From Candidatus Hodarchaeota archaeon (lineage in GTDB: Archaea > Asgardarchaeota > Heimdallarchaeia > Hodarchaeales > YT1-039): a stretch of 15,534 nt of DNA. Made by a program: the position numbers and the translations under genes. The stretch spans positions 1 to 15,534 of the forward strand of contig JAEOTF010000230.1 in assembly GCA_016840025.1 (NCBI GenBank), read 5' to 3'. The notes beneath the pieces are model-generated. The model was not told the DNA's origin. It made no database searches and was given only the letters and a program-made list of their open reading frames with translations. Shown piece after piece: positions 6,504-13,774 of the stretch (the first letter of the stretch is position 1; each line of letters opens with the position of its first letter).

Positions 6504-7094
6504 CTGGAAATCATTGATTGGCTTCTTGACCAGAAAGCAGAATCAAAAATGGACTTTCTTGACCGAGCGGAACGGTATTTCTATCAATTATGGAGCGCCT
6601 ATAAAAAATCAGCCGCAGAAACCTTCCAAGAACTCGCGAATGACTATCAAAAGGGACGAAAACCGTCTCCAACCAAGAAAGGGGAGTGGAGACTCCGAAA
6701 ACAACAAGAAATGGCATTATTAGAGCTTGTTGATCTCTGCAGGAAAGCTAAGAATACCCTTCGACTAAAAATGCATGCTCAACGATTAGAGCCATTAGAC
6801 ACTAAAAAGCTCAAGAAATTGGTCAGACAAGCAAGCCGAGAAGAAAAACACTTTGATCGTTCTATGCGAGAAGCATTGATTCAAGGAAGAGCGGACCTCA
6901 TGACAACCAATGACATTGCTGTTGGGCTACTCTCGCTGTCCGAAGAGATCGAGGAGATGGTAGAACCAGTCGATGAACAGTTAAACAACTTGTTTCAACA
7001 AGAATTTCTGGTTTCCCTTGAAGATCTTTCCCCTGTCCTTGATTTTGAGAAAATAAAACGAAAAGTGACCGAGGTCGAAGGAAAGAGCAATTAG
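6504..7094 (+). CDS. Charged helical protein, first gene of coiled-coil operon (probable CTG start)
   Basis: I do not recognise this protein of about 196 residues. It is almost entirely helical and very rich in Lys, Arg and Glu, basic in its first half and acidic toward the end, without membrane segments or Cys pairs beyond one. Predicted helices run through RAERYFYQLWSAYKKSAAETF, a basic linker GRKPSPTKKGEW, and long amphipathic helices ending in LLSLSEEIEEMVEPVDEQLN. The start is unusual. A TTG at 6489 overlaps the GGAGG (6491-6495), whereas CTG at 6504 lies 8 nt after it and aligns with the ATG that follows the equivalent GGAG in the endonuclease leader. The first in-frame ATG is 6549. A basic-to-acidic helical bundle of this size recalls ESCRT-III proteins, but I see no diagnostic motif and do not make that call. 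Confidence 0.75.
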   Translation: MEIIDWLLDQKAESKMDFLDRAERYFYQLWSAYKKSAAETFQELANDYQKGRKPSPTKKGEWRLRKQQEMALLELVDLCRKAKNTLRLKMHAQRLEPLDTKKLKKLVRQASREEKHFDRSMREALIQGRADLMTTNDIAVGLLSLSEEIEEMVEPVDEQLNNLFQQEFLVSLEDLSPVLDFEKIKRKVTEVEGKSN

Positions 7095-7104
7095 GTGATC
7101 AAAA

Positions 7105-7740
7105 TTGAAAGTACTCGGTGAAAAAGAGTTAAAGAAAAGAAATGAGCGAGTTGATCGGTTTTTCACAAGTGGGAAGTTAAGAAGAGGCGACAAAAAATTC
7201 TTAGAGAAATTAAGCACGGAAATTCTTCCAGAGGAAATTGACGCCCATGAAGAAGCTCTTCAAATGTATGAATTGAAATTAAAACAGGTTATCAGGCAAG
7301 CAGAGGACTTTTTAGGAATAAAAATCGATGACCCACGGTTTTTAGGACTGCTGAAACAAAGAGAAACAGAGACTGGAGCACTTTACCAGCGTTTTATCCA
7401 TTTTGAACAAGCGATAGATGCAAGTAAGAAAACAATCGAATGGAAGACTGCTCAAAGTGATATGATTCAAGAAAGACTCAATCCACTAACACCTGGGCAG
7501 CCAGAAGGTTACCTTATCACAATGCAAAGAAGAGAGGAGTGGATTAAACAAGCCTCTTTAGCACTTTCCGCCTTAAAAGAATATGAACGAGAAATACAGG
7601 AAAAATATGGTCCAGCTGTATATGCAAGACTGAAAGATATGCAGACCCAACGTAATACACTTTCCGAGTCACAGAAAAAGATAATCACCGAAAAAGAAGA
7701 AGAAAAGGAGAAAACTGAGGAGAAGAAGACATTCGCATGA
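7105..7740 (+). CDS. Coiled-coil protein, second gene of operon
   Basis: This 211-residue protein is not recognised. The TTG start at 7105 is well supported: GGTGATC (7094-7100) is a seven-base complement of the archaeal 16S tail and lies 4 nt upstream, overlapping the previous stop. The protein is helical throughout, with a basic N-terminal segment (KELKKRNERVDRFF), a central helix pair interrupted by a Pro/Gly-rich turn (LNPLTPGQPEGY, about residues 126-137), and a C-terminal Lys/Glu tail (about 190-208) typical of coiled coil or disordered charged ends. The next gene overlaps it by 4 bp (ATGA), so translation is probably coupled. A structural or scaffold role is likely from composition only. 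Confidence 0.8.
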   Translation: MKVLGEKELKKRNERVDRFFTSGKLRRGDKKFLEKLSTEILPEEIDAHEEALQMYELKLKQVIRQAEDFLGIKIDDPRFLGLLKQRETETGALYQRFIHFEQAIDASKKTIEWKTAQSDMIQERLNPLTPGQPEGYLITMQRREEWIKQASLALSALKEYEREIQEKYGPAVYARLKDMQTQRNTLSESQKKIITEKEEEKEKTEEKKTFA

Positions 7741-8738
7741 ATAATCTGCTTGAAGACGCCAATTTATTACTCTCTAAGCTCAATGAACTTGAGCTATGGT
7801 ATAAAAGAATGATAGAAAAAACCAACTTCTATCAATATATGCCACGGAAACGAGCTGATCATGAAACTTCATATTGGCCAAGCCGAATTGATTTTGAACC
7901 CCGAATAATGATGGACTCACGTCTAATAACTATCACAGAGGCCTTTAAAACTGCGAAAAAGATTTTTCGGAGCTGTAAAAGAAATAAATTCAGGAAAGAT
8001 TCCCTAGAAGAGTTTTTTACTATCATGCGTAACATTTTTAGCGGAATTCAGATGAAAGAAGAATTGGAACAAAACATCAAAGTAATCAAACGACAAAAAC
8101 AACTAACAACTACTGAAAAAGCCCAAAGAATTCAAAATAAGGTCCGAGAGTATACTTTCAGTTATGCTCCCTATGAGAAAGGAACTATTCGGAGAGAAAT
8201 CAAAAGAACAATAGATCCAATAACACCTAAAGATACCATTCTCAAAGAAATTAAAAAAACAATTGACCCATCGAAACCGATAAAATCTAAAAAAGAAGAA
8301 GCAAAATATGTAGAATGGTATAAAAAGATAGAATATGAAATTGCTGTGCGGAAAGAAGAACTTAGAGCATTATTGGAAAGGACCTGTAATTTCATGGACT
8401 TTGTCCCCTCATATGAAGACACATCCATCCCTGTACCAGAAATGAGTTCCTTTTTGGTCACTCTTGCCCAACAGGATCTAACAGAACGCTACATCTACGC
8501 TCTTGAAGCAATAAAGGCTCAAATAGACCTCAAACGCCTTAGAACAATTAGGCTCGATGAAAAATTGTTTTACAGTACTCTTTTGGAGAATGAAAGACAG
8601 ATATATGTTGCTGAACAAAAATTAAAGCAAATTCAAGATGTAAAAGAGACCACTAGAATCAGAGAAACTTTAAAAGAAAATTTAGTGAAACTACGTAAAC
8701 AGGTTAAAGAGGGAGAGCGCATCCTCCTACAGGCGTGA
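7737..8738 (+). CDS. Coiled-coil protein with an internal 17-residue tandem repeat, third gene of operon
   Basis: This 333-residue protein is not recognised. It begins at the ATG of an ATGA overlap with the previous gene. Most of it is charged helix: an N-terminal helical pair (residues 1-35), a basic region around FRSCKRNKFRKDS (about 79-91), and a long C-terminal coiled coil (about 265-333). In the middle, residues 150-166 (TIRREIKRTIDPITPKD) and 167-183 (TILKEIKKTIDPSKPIK) are adjacent copies of one unit. There is no membrane segment or known enzyme motif. The operon seems to end here: the following 106 bp hold T-rich sequence and a new promoter. Partners within the operon are likely its binding partners, since all three are similar in composition. 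Confidence 0.8.
   Translation: MNNLLEDANLLLSKLNELELWYKRMIEKTNFYQYMPRKRADHETSYWPSRIDFEPRIMMDSRLITITEAFKTAKKIFRSCKRNKFRKDSLEEFFTIMRNIFSGIQMKEELEQNIKVIKRQKQLTTTEKAQRIQNKVREYTFSYAPYEKGTIRREIKRTIDPITPKDTILKEIKKTIDPSKPIKSKKEEAKYVEWYKKIEYEIAVRKEELRALLERTCNFMDFVPSYEDTSIPVPEMSSFLVTLAQQDLTERYIYALEAIKAQIDLKRLRTIRLDEKLFYSTLLENERQIYVAEQKLKQIQDVKETTRIRETLKENLVKLRKQVKEGERILLQA
8184..8285 (+). repeat. 51-bp tandem repeat inside a coiled-coil gene
   Basis: Two adjacent in-frame 51-nt units (8184-8234, 8235-8285) encode the 17-residue repeat with the core EIK(R/K)TIDP. DNA identity is partial, so the duplication is not very recent. Confidence 0.8.
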
Positions 8739-8770
8739 ATTTTCACATATCTTTCTTGTATATCAATACA

Positions 8771-8801
8771 TTATAATATTCAATCCACTAACTGATTGAA
8801 T
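8771..8801. promoter_or_regulatory. Promoter with 8-bp inverted repeat
   Basis: TTATAATA (8771-8778) is a TATA-like box. Overlapping its end is the inverted repeat ATTCAATC/GATTGAAT (8778-8785 and 8794-8801, 8-nt spacer), which covers the expected transcription start near 8800. This is a good geometry for a repressor site controlling the single gene that follows. It differs from the palindromes of copies A and B. Confidence 0.55.
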
Positions 8802-8844
8802 GACATCCTTTCTTTTTGAAAAAGACTCTCTGAAGGGGAATTGG

Positions 8845-9561
8845 ATGGCTAAGACCAAGAAATTATCGTTGATTCAAGCAAAGAGAAGAATCCAAAAAAT
8901 AGAATCTAGGGCTCAGTACTTTTTTTTCACTACTCTAACTGGTTTAGAAAATATCACAAACCATTCAGCACCTGTCCTCTTCCAGAAGAAAAGAAGCCAC
9001 TATTATGGAATCCAAATCCTAACAACCAAATACCCAGTAGCTTTGAATCTAGTTTATAATGGAACAAATGGTTCAGGATTCTTAAAAAAGGCACAAAGCA
9101 TTATATATGCCATTGAGTTTTCGTGGGGCATTCCAGAAATTCGACCGTGGTTCATTACAAATTTTAATCTTCTAAAAGGGAACAGGTTTGCCCTTTCGCG
9201 GGTTCGTTCTACCTTCTGGGAGAAAGTCCAACGAAAGAATTTTATTCATCCAAGAGGGATTAAACAACTTCTGCAAGACCTAGATACGAATATTCACATC
9301 CATAACCACGCCTCTATTGTGATAAAAACAGTAGAACCTCTTAAACCGAATGGGATGACCTTTGTCTGCTCTCATAAGCCCAAGATAATCGAGGAAGATC
9401 GACCCAACCTCTCTCTCTCATTCGAGTTTATCGTAAAAAAACAGGAAAGAATAGGTCCAGAGATCAGTCCCGCTGTCTGGAATGAAACCGTTATAAGGAG
9501 TTGTGATTTGCTTCTTGCTGTAAGAGAACGCTGTGAAGCTTATAGAACATTATATTTCTAG
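8845..9561 (+). CDS. Hypothetical basic protein, single-gene unit
   Basis: I do not recognise this 238-residue protein. The ATG at 8845 is chosen because AAGGGG (8833-8838) lies 6 nt upstream; the in-frame ATG at 8800 falls inside an inverted repeat near the expected transcription start. The N-terminus is basic and helical (KTKKLSLIQAKRRIQKIESR). The rest is mixed alpha/beta, with aromatic-rich strands (YYGIQILTTKYPVALNLVYN, about residues 54-73), an Arg-rich segment (about 115-145) and HIHNHASIVIKT (about 152-163). The C-terminal strand LSLSFEFIVKKQ is followed by a helix with two Cys. There is no membrane helix. The histidine cluster might bind metal, but spacing gives no known motif. It converges on the type I membrane protein gene with only 4 bp between the stops. 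Confidence 0.75.
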   Translation: MAKTKKLSLIQAKRRIQKIESRAQYFFFTTLTGLENITNHSAPVLFQKKRSHYYGIQILTTKYPVALNLVYNGTNGSGFLKKAQSIIYAIEFSWGIPEIRPWFITNFNLLKGNRFALSRVRSTFWEKVQRKNFIHPRGIKQLLQDLDTNIHIHNHASIVIKTVEPLKPNGMTFVCSHKPKIIEEDRPNLSLSFEFIVKKQERIGPEISPAVWNETVIRSCDLLLAVRERCEAYRTLYF

Positions 9562-9565
9562 ATGT

Positions 9566-10276
9566 TCATTTTCTCTTGGTTTGATCCATGGCAGCCATTA
9601 ATGCTTGCAAAATTGCATGTTTATTTTGATCTTTGGGAATTGTCTCGGTTAAACCTAGTTTTTGATAGAGTTGTTCAATATCAATGGGCCCCTGACTTAT
9701 TCGTAGGTTGTAAAGGAGTTCTTGAGCTAATTGGTCATAATCTAAACTTAAACCTATGTCTGGAAGGAGTAATGATTTCTCCTTAACGAATCGAAAAATA
9801 ATAAGTCCCGCAACAAGAGCAATAATAACATTTACGAAGGCAAGGAGAGTAAAGGGGGTTTGAAACCATTCTTTTACTTGAAGGGAAAATATCTGATACT
9901 CAATGTGTTGTTGCTCAAGTGATTGGAGGGTTATATTGAATTCATAGACACCAGTTTTAACAAAATGGAGTTGGAAGTAAGCGGTATCACTACCTGCCAA
10001 TAGTGTGTTATTACCCTCAACCTCTTCTAGTCCTGTATTTTCGCCCTTTTCTAAAGTAAGAAAAGCAGAGAAATTATGGGTGAAGGCTACTGACGCATTT
10101 AATCTTATAGTAAGCTTAAAAGGGTCATTTATATACGCAAAATCGCTTTGAGGATCGATTTCAAAAGTTTTAGCTTGATAAATTTGGCTCTGGACTACTA
10201 CAGTGGAAGAACAACCAATAAGAATGCTGTAAATTAATAAAAGAAAACCGATAATGAAAGATGATGATGTTTTCAT
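9566..10276 (-). CDS. Type I membrane protein with lipobox-like N-terminus
   Basis: This 236-residue protein has a short N-terminus, a hydrophobic signal segment (residues 7-21) ending in LIGC (19-22), which fits a lipobox with C22 as the possible lipidated residue, or else an ordinary signal peptide. Residues 30-135 alternate as beta strands and contain four N-glycosylation sequons (N60, N68, N90, N114), consistent with an extracytoplasmic Ig-like or beta-sandwich domain. A membrane helix follows (about 141-163) with KEK on its inner side, then a cytoplasmic helical domain of about 70 residues (LAQELLYNLRISQGPIDIEQLYQKLGL). The ATG start lacks a clear ribosome-binding site, and a TTTTTATTT stretch about 35-40 bp upstream suggests a short leader. 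It diverges from the membrane protein at 10385, so the two could be linked in function. No family was recognised. Confidence 0.85.
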   Translation of the reverse strand: MKTSSSFIIGFLLLIYSILIGCSSTVVVQSQIYQAKTFEIDPQSDFAYINDPFKLTIRLNASVAFTHNFSAFLTLEKGENTGLEEVEGNNTLLAGSDTAYFQLHFVKTGVYEFNITLQSLEQQHIEYQIFSLQVKEWFQTPFTLLAFVNVIIALVAGLIIFRFVKEKSLLLPDIGLSLDYDQLAQELLYNLRISQGPIDIEQLYQKLGLTETIPKDQNKHAILQALMAAMDQTKRK

Positions 10277-10384
10277 ATCAAAATGAATTAACTATCATTC
10301 TCTCAAAAGGATGCCTAAATAAAAACAAATGGTCAAATTACCAAATAATCATATTAAAGTAGAATACAGCACTGAGGTTCCTTT
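10277..10384. promoter_or_regulatory. Divergent promoter region between two membrane-protein genes
   Basis: This 108-bp AT-rich gap carries, on the plus strand, ATATTAAAG (10351-10359) about 30 bp before the GTG start and GAGG (10374-10377) 7 nt before it. On the minus strand a TTTTTATTT stretch (about 10312-10324) can serve the opposite gene. No long palindrome was seen. Confidence 0.45.
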
Positions 10385-11542
10385 GTGGTTGATTCCGAGC
10401 GATTCGTTTTCAAAGTAGCAGAAGGCCTTTGTTTACTCCTTGCTTTCATTGAACTGGCTTCACACCAAAGATTAGAGGAAGCGGGACAACAAGGCCAAAA
10501 TTTCAGTCTTCATCTCATTTTTAGTATAGCTTATATAGCCCTTGCATTCTTTATTCTATTAACCATCTCCGAAAAAGTAAGAGAAATCGTTGATTTAAAG
10601 GGAGTTGCTCAACCAACTCATAATACTCGAGTAGAAAATGCTATTAATCTATTAATCCGATCTACTAGCATTATAGCGATCTTTGTTGCTCTGATTGCTC
10701 TTTTTCACGAAACATTGCGAGGATTAGGGCTACAAAATGAAGAAATTGACTTATTGATAACAATTGGAGGAGTAAGTTTTGTTCTTACTCTTTTACTCAC
10801 ATTTATCATTATAATTTGGGAGTTAAAAAGTCCTGAAACTAGTACAGACCCACAATACCCAAATGGCATGTATATCCGACTAAAAACAACCCGATCTACT
10901 AGTTTACTCGTGTTACTTGCTATAGGAATCGTAAGAGCACTTGAGATACTTAACCCCTCTTCAAGGGAGAGTTTGTCAAGTGAAGTTCTTCTTGGACTTA
11001 CAGTTTTAGTTTGGATCAATATTCTCTCCTCATTCTTTCTTCTCTTTATTAGAAAACGCTGGAAGGCGCCTAAGAAAATGCAAATATCCACACAACTTAA
11101 TCTTCATTCTACCATTGCTTATATTTGTTTAATCATCGCACTCTTTAATTTCGGGTCTCTTATCTCTAATGGAGTGTGGTTGCATGGACTTACAGTGCTT
11201 TTTTGGATGTTTTTTCTAATTAATTTCATACAGTTCTTTTTTTTACTTCAAAATGCGGACAAAATAGGAAATTACATTGATCCTGAAGCCCTAAATTTTT
11301 CTCTCTGGCTGCAACTATTTGTAGCTATCCTAGTTTCTCAATTATTCTTTATTGATTTGAATCAAGTTTTTAGTTCACTAACTGATGTTTTTAGTAGCTA
11401 TCCGCGCATTATTGAAGTTCTGGAAAGTTGGGTTCAGGATCAACCAAATTCTGATTTCTTGTATGATTTTAGACTCACTATTTTTAGAGTTCTATTCCTA
11501 ATCTTCGCAGCTATTTCCCTATGGATAACGGAGGGACGTTAA
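10385..11542 (+). CDS. Ten-helix membrane protein built of helical-hairpin repeats
   Basis: This 385-residue protein has about ten hydrophobic helices (roughly residues 9-26, 42-63, 90-108, 122-145, 172-189, 201-222, 242-262, 266-288, 307-325, 362-381) grouped as five hairpins. Charged loops lie after the even helices (SEKVREIVDLK, WELKSPETSTDP, RKRWKAPKKM). Helices 3, 5 and 7 each begin with a similar tag (IRSTS at 91-95, TRSTS at 169-173, LHST at 240-243), suggesting an internal repeat. Start is GTG at 10385 with GAGG 7 nt upstream. No transporter or enzyme signature was recognised, and charged residues within the helices are few, which fits an anchor or scaffold rather than an ion carrier (inference). 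It is the first gene of a five-gene operon; the ParA-like gene follows after 21 nt. Confidence 0.85.
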   Translation: MVDSERFVFKVAEGLCLLLAFIELASHQRLEEAGQQGQNFSLHLIFSIAYIALAFFILLTISEKVREIVDLKGVAQPTHNTRVENAINLLIRSTSIIAIFVALIALFHETLRGLGLQNEEIDLLITIGGVSFVLTLLLTFIIIIWELKSPETSTDPQYPNGMYIRLKTTRSTSLLVLLAIGIVRALEILNPSSRESLSSEVLLGLTVLVWINILSSFFLLFIRKRWKAPKKMQISTQLNLHSTIAYICLIIALFNFGSLISNGVWLHGLTVLFWMFFLINFIQFFFLLQNADKIGNYIDPEALNFSLWLQLFVAILVSQLFFIDLNQVFSSLTDVFSSYPRIIEVLESWVQDQPNSDFLYDFRLTIFRVLFLIFAAISLWITEGR

Positions 11543-11563
11543 CAGTTCTAAGGAGATGATCAA

Positions 11564-12685
11564 TTGCTACCTCTCAGACGAACACTCATTCAAATTATAT
11601 CATCAAATCGCTCAGCTTCAGGAAAGACTCCTATCGCATTAGGACTTATAGTAAATCATTTAGTACGTAATGAAACGAATTATGTTACCGCTATCGACCT
11701 AAACAGTGCCAATCCTGACTTTGCCTCTATTCTCTTAGGTACAAAAGATGCAGGATACTGTTCAGAAGGCCGTCATAAACCTCAACTTGTTCTAAATTCC
11801 ATCCAGAAGAAAGAAAAATTGCCTGGAGAGTTAGAATACTATTTTCAGCCATGTTTTTCCAATCTCTCTGTTGTTTATAGGCGAAAAGTATTCGCTCCCT
11901 TAACTTCTAATCAAATCTGGCATACAATTACTGAAGTTTTACAGAAACAAAGAGAATTCCTTGCCTCAGAAGATCAGCAAGTTAATCAACGTCGAATTGT
12001 TGTCGATACAGGACTAAACCTACCCTCTACATTAGCAGGATTTGATAAAGAAACGATACATGCTTTGGATGCAGAAGTGGAGTTTTTTCATGTTTGGAAT
12101 TTAGTATCAGCTCTTGAATGTCCAGTTTTTGGGAGAGAAGGCACATATAATAAATACTGTGAACTAATCGCACCATTGTTCGACGAGTTAGATACAATTT
12201 CAAGATTGGCTACAGCAAAAAACGTTGCTCCGAACGTGATCCACATATTCACACCAAGGGCTGTACCAGTGCGAAAAGATTTTCTACAAGCAACTAAAAA
12301 GAAAGAAGATTTGATAAGCCATCAAGTACATACGGGATTACGAAAACGTAAATATAATCCTAATCTTTATCTGACTTTCACGAAACTTTCAAATCTACTA
12401 AAGAAAATATGTAATAATATTATTGAGGCGCAAGGCGCTGAAAAATGGAACCAGAGAGATTTTCAAGCGGAGTTTATAAATCAAGTACTTGACTACCTCC
12501 TACAATTTCCTGTTCTGCCTCGAAATGTGTTTGTAATTCCTTTGTTATTTACAAATGTGTTACGGGCATCTGATACATTACAACATCGGACAAATCTCAC
12601 CCAAAAGGAAATAGCTGTAGCATTAAAGGGCTTAATGCCTCGCATTAATGACTTTGAGAATACTCGAAGGACAGTGTTTCAATGA
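11564..12685 (+). CDS. ParA/MinD-like P-loop protein, degenerate paralogue
   Basis: This 373-residue protein starts at TTG 11564, 8 nt after AGGAG (11551-11555). Its P-loop is SSNRSASGKT (13-22): the GKT is kept, but the signature lysine of the deviant Walker A (KGGxGKT) is absent and the loop is one residue longer than in its neighbour. AIDLNSANPD (43-52) supplies the ParA-type acidic strand, and RIVVDTGLNLPS (144-155) the Walker B-like strand. The whole chain aligns with the next gene: matching blocks include NLSVVYR, VEFFHVWNLVS, NVIHIFTPR (224-232) and NVFVIPLLF near the C-terminus. The two are therefore tandem paralogues. Residues after the nucleotide domain form a family-specific helical region that I do not recognise. 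Loss of the lysine suggests reduced or altered ATP hydrolysis, perhaps as a partner subunit (inference). Confidence 0.75.
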   Translation: MLPLRRTLIQIISSNRSASGKTPIALGLIVNHLVRNETNYVTAIDLNSANPDFASILLGTKDAGYCSEGRHKPQLVLNSIQKKEKLPGELEYYFQPCFSNLSVVYRRKVFAPLTSNQIWHTITEVLQKQREFLASEDQQVNQRRIVVDTGLNLPSTLAGFDKETIHALDAEVEFFHVWNLVSALECPVFGREGTYNKYCELIAPLFDELDTISRLATAKNVAPNVIHIFTPRAVPVRKDFLQATKKKEDLISHQVHTGLRKRKYNPNLYLTFTKLSNLLKKICNNIIEAQGAEKWNQRDFQAEFINQVLDYLLQFPVLPRNVFVIPLLFTNVLRASDTLQHRTNLTQKEIAVALKGLMPRINDFENTRRTVFQ

Positions 12686-13755
12686 GATTCAAAATTGTTG
12701 TATCGTCGAAAGGAAGTGCAGGAAAAACACCTTTAGCGCTTTCATTAACTCTAAATCATTTAATAATGGACCAACCAATCATAGCAGTCGATGTTAACTC
12801 AAACAATCCTGATTTGGCACGTATTCTTTCTTCTACCTCAATAAAAAATAAAAAGAGAAGTCTATGTGAAAAAAACGATCTATTTACTTGTATTGAGATA
12901 ACAGAGAATCTGCATCTTATTTATCGCTCATCACCCTTCGACCCTTTAAGTATGGAAGAATTTTGGAGATTATTAGCAGAAATCAAAGAACATAGTGATA
13001 AAGCTCATTCAAGAGAGACTATTTGTATAGTAGATACTGTATTTAACCTCCCCTCTCTTGATCCTAGTACGGAATCTTCGCGAATTGCACTTCTAGACTT
13101 TGGTAAAGCTACTATTGAAATTTTTAATATCTGGAATGTCGTATCGGTCCAAGTTCGTTCCCAATTTCAACAACGATTTGAAGAAGTTGATGAGATTAAG
13201 GTTATTGGTGACACTTTAAGAAACCTTGACCGTATTGGTGAGTCTGATTCCTCTGTAATTCATGTTTTTACACCAAGACCATACGTACGGGCCACAGATA
13301 CTACTAAAATAGGTAAATTGCTTGATGGAAGACTTGTAAGAGATACAGGTAAACTACTTCCTATTGGTATTGAGGAATTTCAAGCTTTTAAAGAAAAAAA
13401 ATTGGATTTTGGACTTACATTGCCTTTTGAAGGAAAGATGAAAAGTCTGCAAGCTATTGTTGAAAGCATCGATATTTCTGATATTGGACAAAAGACAGAA
13501 TTCAGTTTTGAAAAGCTAGAAAATGAGGTTTTTAGAGATATTTTCAGGGTTATCAACTCGTGGGAATATCAACGTCCTTGGAACGTAATTGTGATCCCCG
13601 AATTAGTCCCTGAAGTTTTTAATATCGCTGAAACTCTCAGCTTTACTAATGAACTTACCTTTGAGCGGATTGAACGAATGTTAAGTCGATTCTATCAAGA
13701 GGTAGCCGATTGGATAAAGGAATATGAAGATAAGCGTCAAGATTTGAAAATGTAA
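12682..13755 (+). CDS. ParA/MinD-like ATPase with deviant Walker A
   Basis: This 357-residue protein overlaps the preceding gene by ATGA, implying coupled translation and probably matched amounts. The P-loop SSKGSAGKTPLAL (8-20) fits the deviant Walker A of ParA/MinD ATPases, with signature K10 and K15/T16. AVDVNSNNPDLARIL (35-49) carries the acidic strand (D37), and CIVDTVFNLPS (115-125) the Walker B strand (D118). ParA/MinD enzymes dimerise on ATP and use DNA, membrane or protein surfaces to position cargo. No C-terminal amphipathic membrane-targeting helix of MinD type is obvious; the C-terminus is a charged helix (QEVADWIKEYEDKRQD). The chain is longer than usual ParA (about 260), with an extra C-terminal portion shared with its paralogue. 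Position between a multi-pass membrane protein and a Vps4-like ATPase hints at membrane-associated work. Confidence 0.8.
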   Translation: MRFKIVVSSKGSAGKTPLALSLTLNHLIMDQPIIAVDVNSNNPDLARILSSTSIKNKKRSLCEKNDLFTCIEITENLHLIYRSSPFDPLSMEEFWRLLAEIKEHSDKAHSRETICIVDTVFNLPSLDPSTESSRIALLDFGKATIEIFNIWNVVSVQVRSQFQQRFEEVDEIKVIGDTLRNLDRIGESDSSVIHVFTPRPYVRATDTTKIGKLLDGRLVRDTGKLLPIGIEEFQAFKEKKLDFGLTLPFEGKMKSLQAIVESIDISDIGQKTEFSFEKLENEVFRDIFRVINSWEYQRPWNVIVIPELVPEVFNIAETLSFTNELTFERIERMLSRFYQEVADWIKEYEDKRQDLKM

Positions 13756-13774
13756 AAGATGAGAGCGAAATCAG

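Noticed and set aside
6504..7740. Calling the first two coiled-coil genes ESCRT-III/CdvB
   Set aside because: Only size, charge and helicity agree. No conserved ESCRT-III signature or clear MIT-interacting C-terminus could be identified by eye.
8800..8844. Upstream ATG extending the unknown gene by 15 residues
   Set aside because: The ATG is part of an inverted repeat at the expected transcription start and has no ribosome-binding site, whereas 8845 has AAGGGG 6 nt upstream.
9562..9786. Plus-strand open frame of 74 codons
   Set aside because: It lies entirely opposite the type I membrane protein gene, starts right after another stop without a ribosome-binding site, and has no recognisable protein character.
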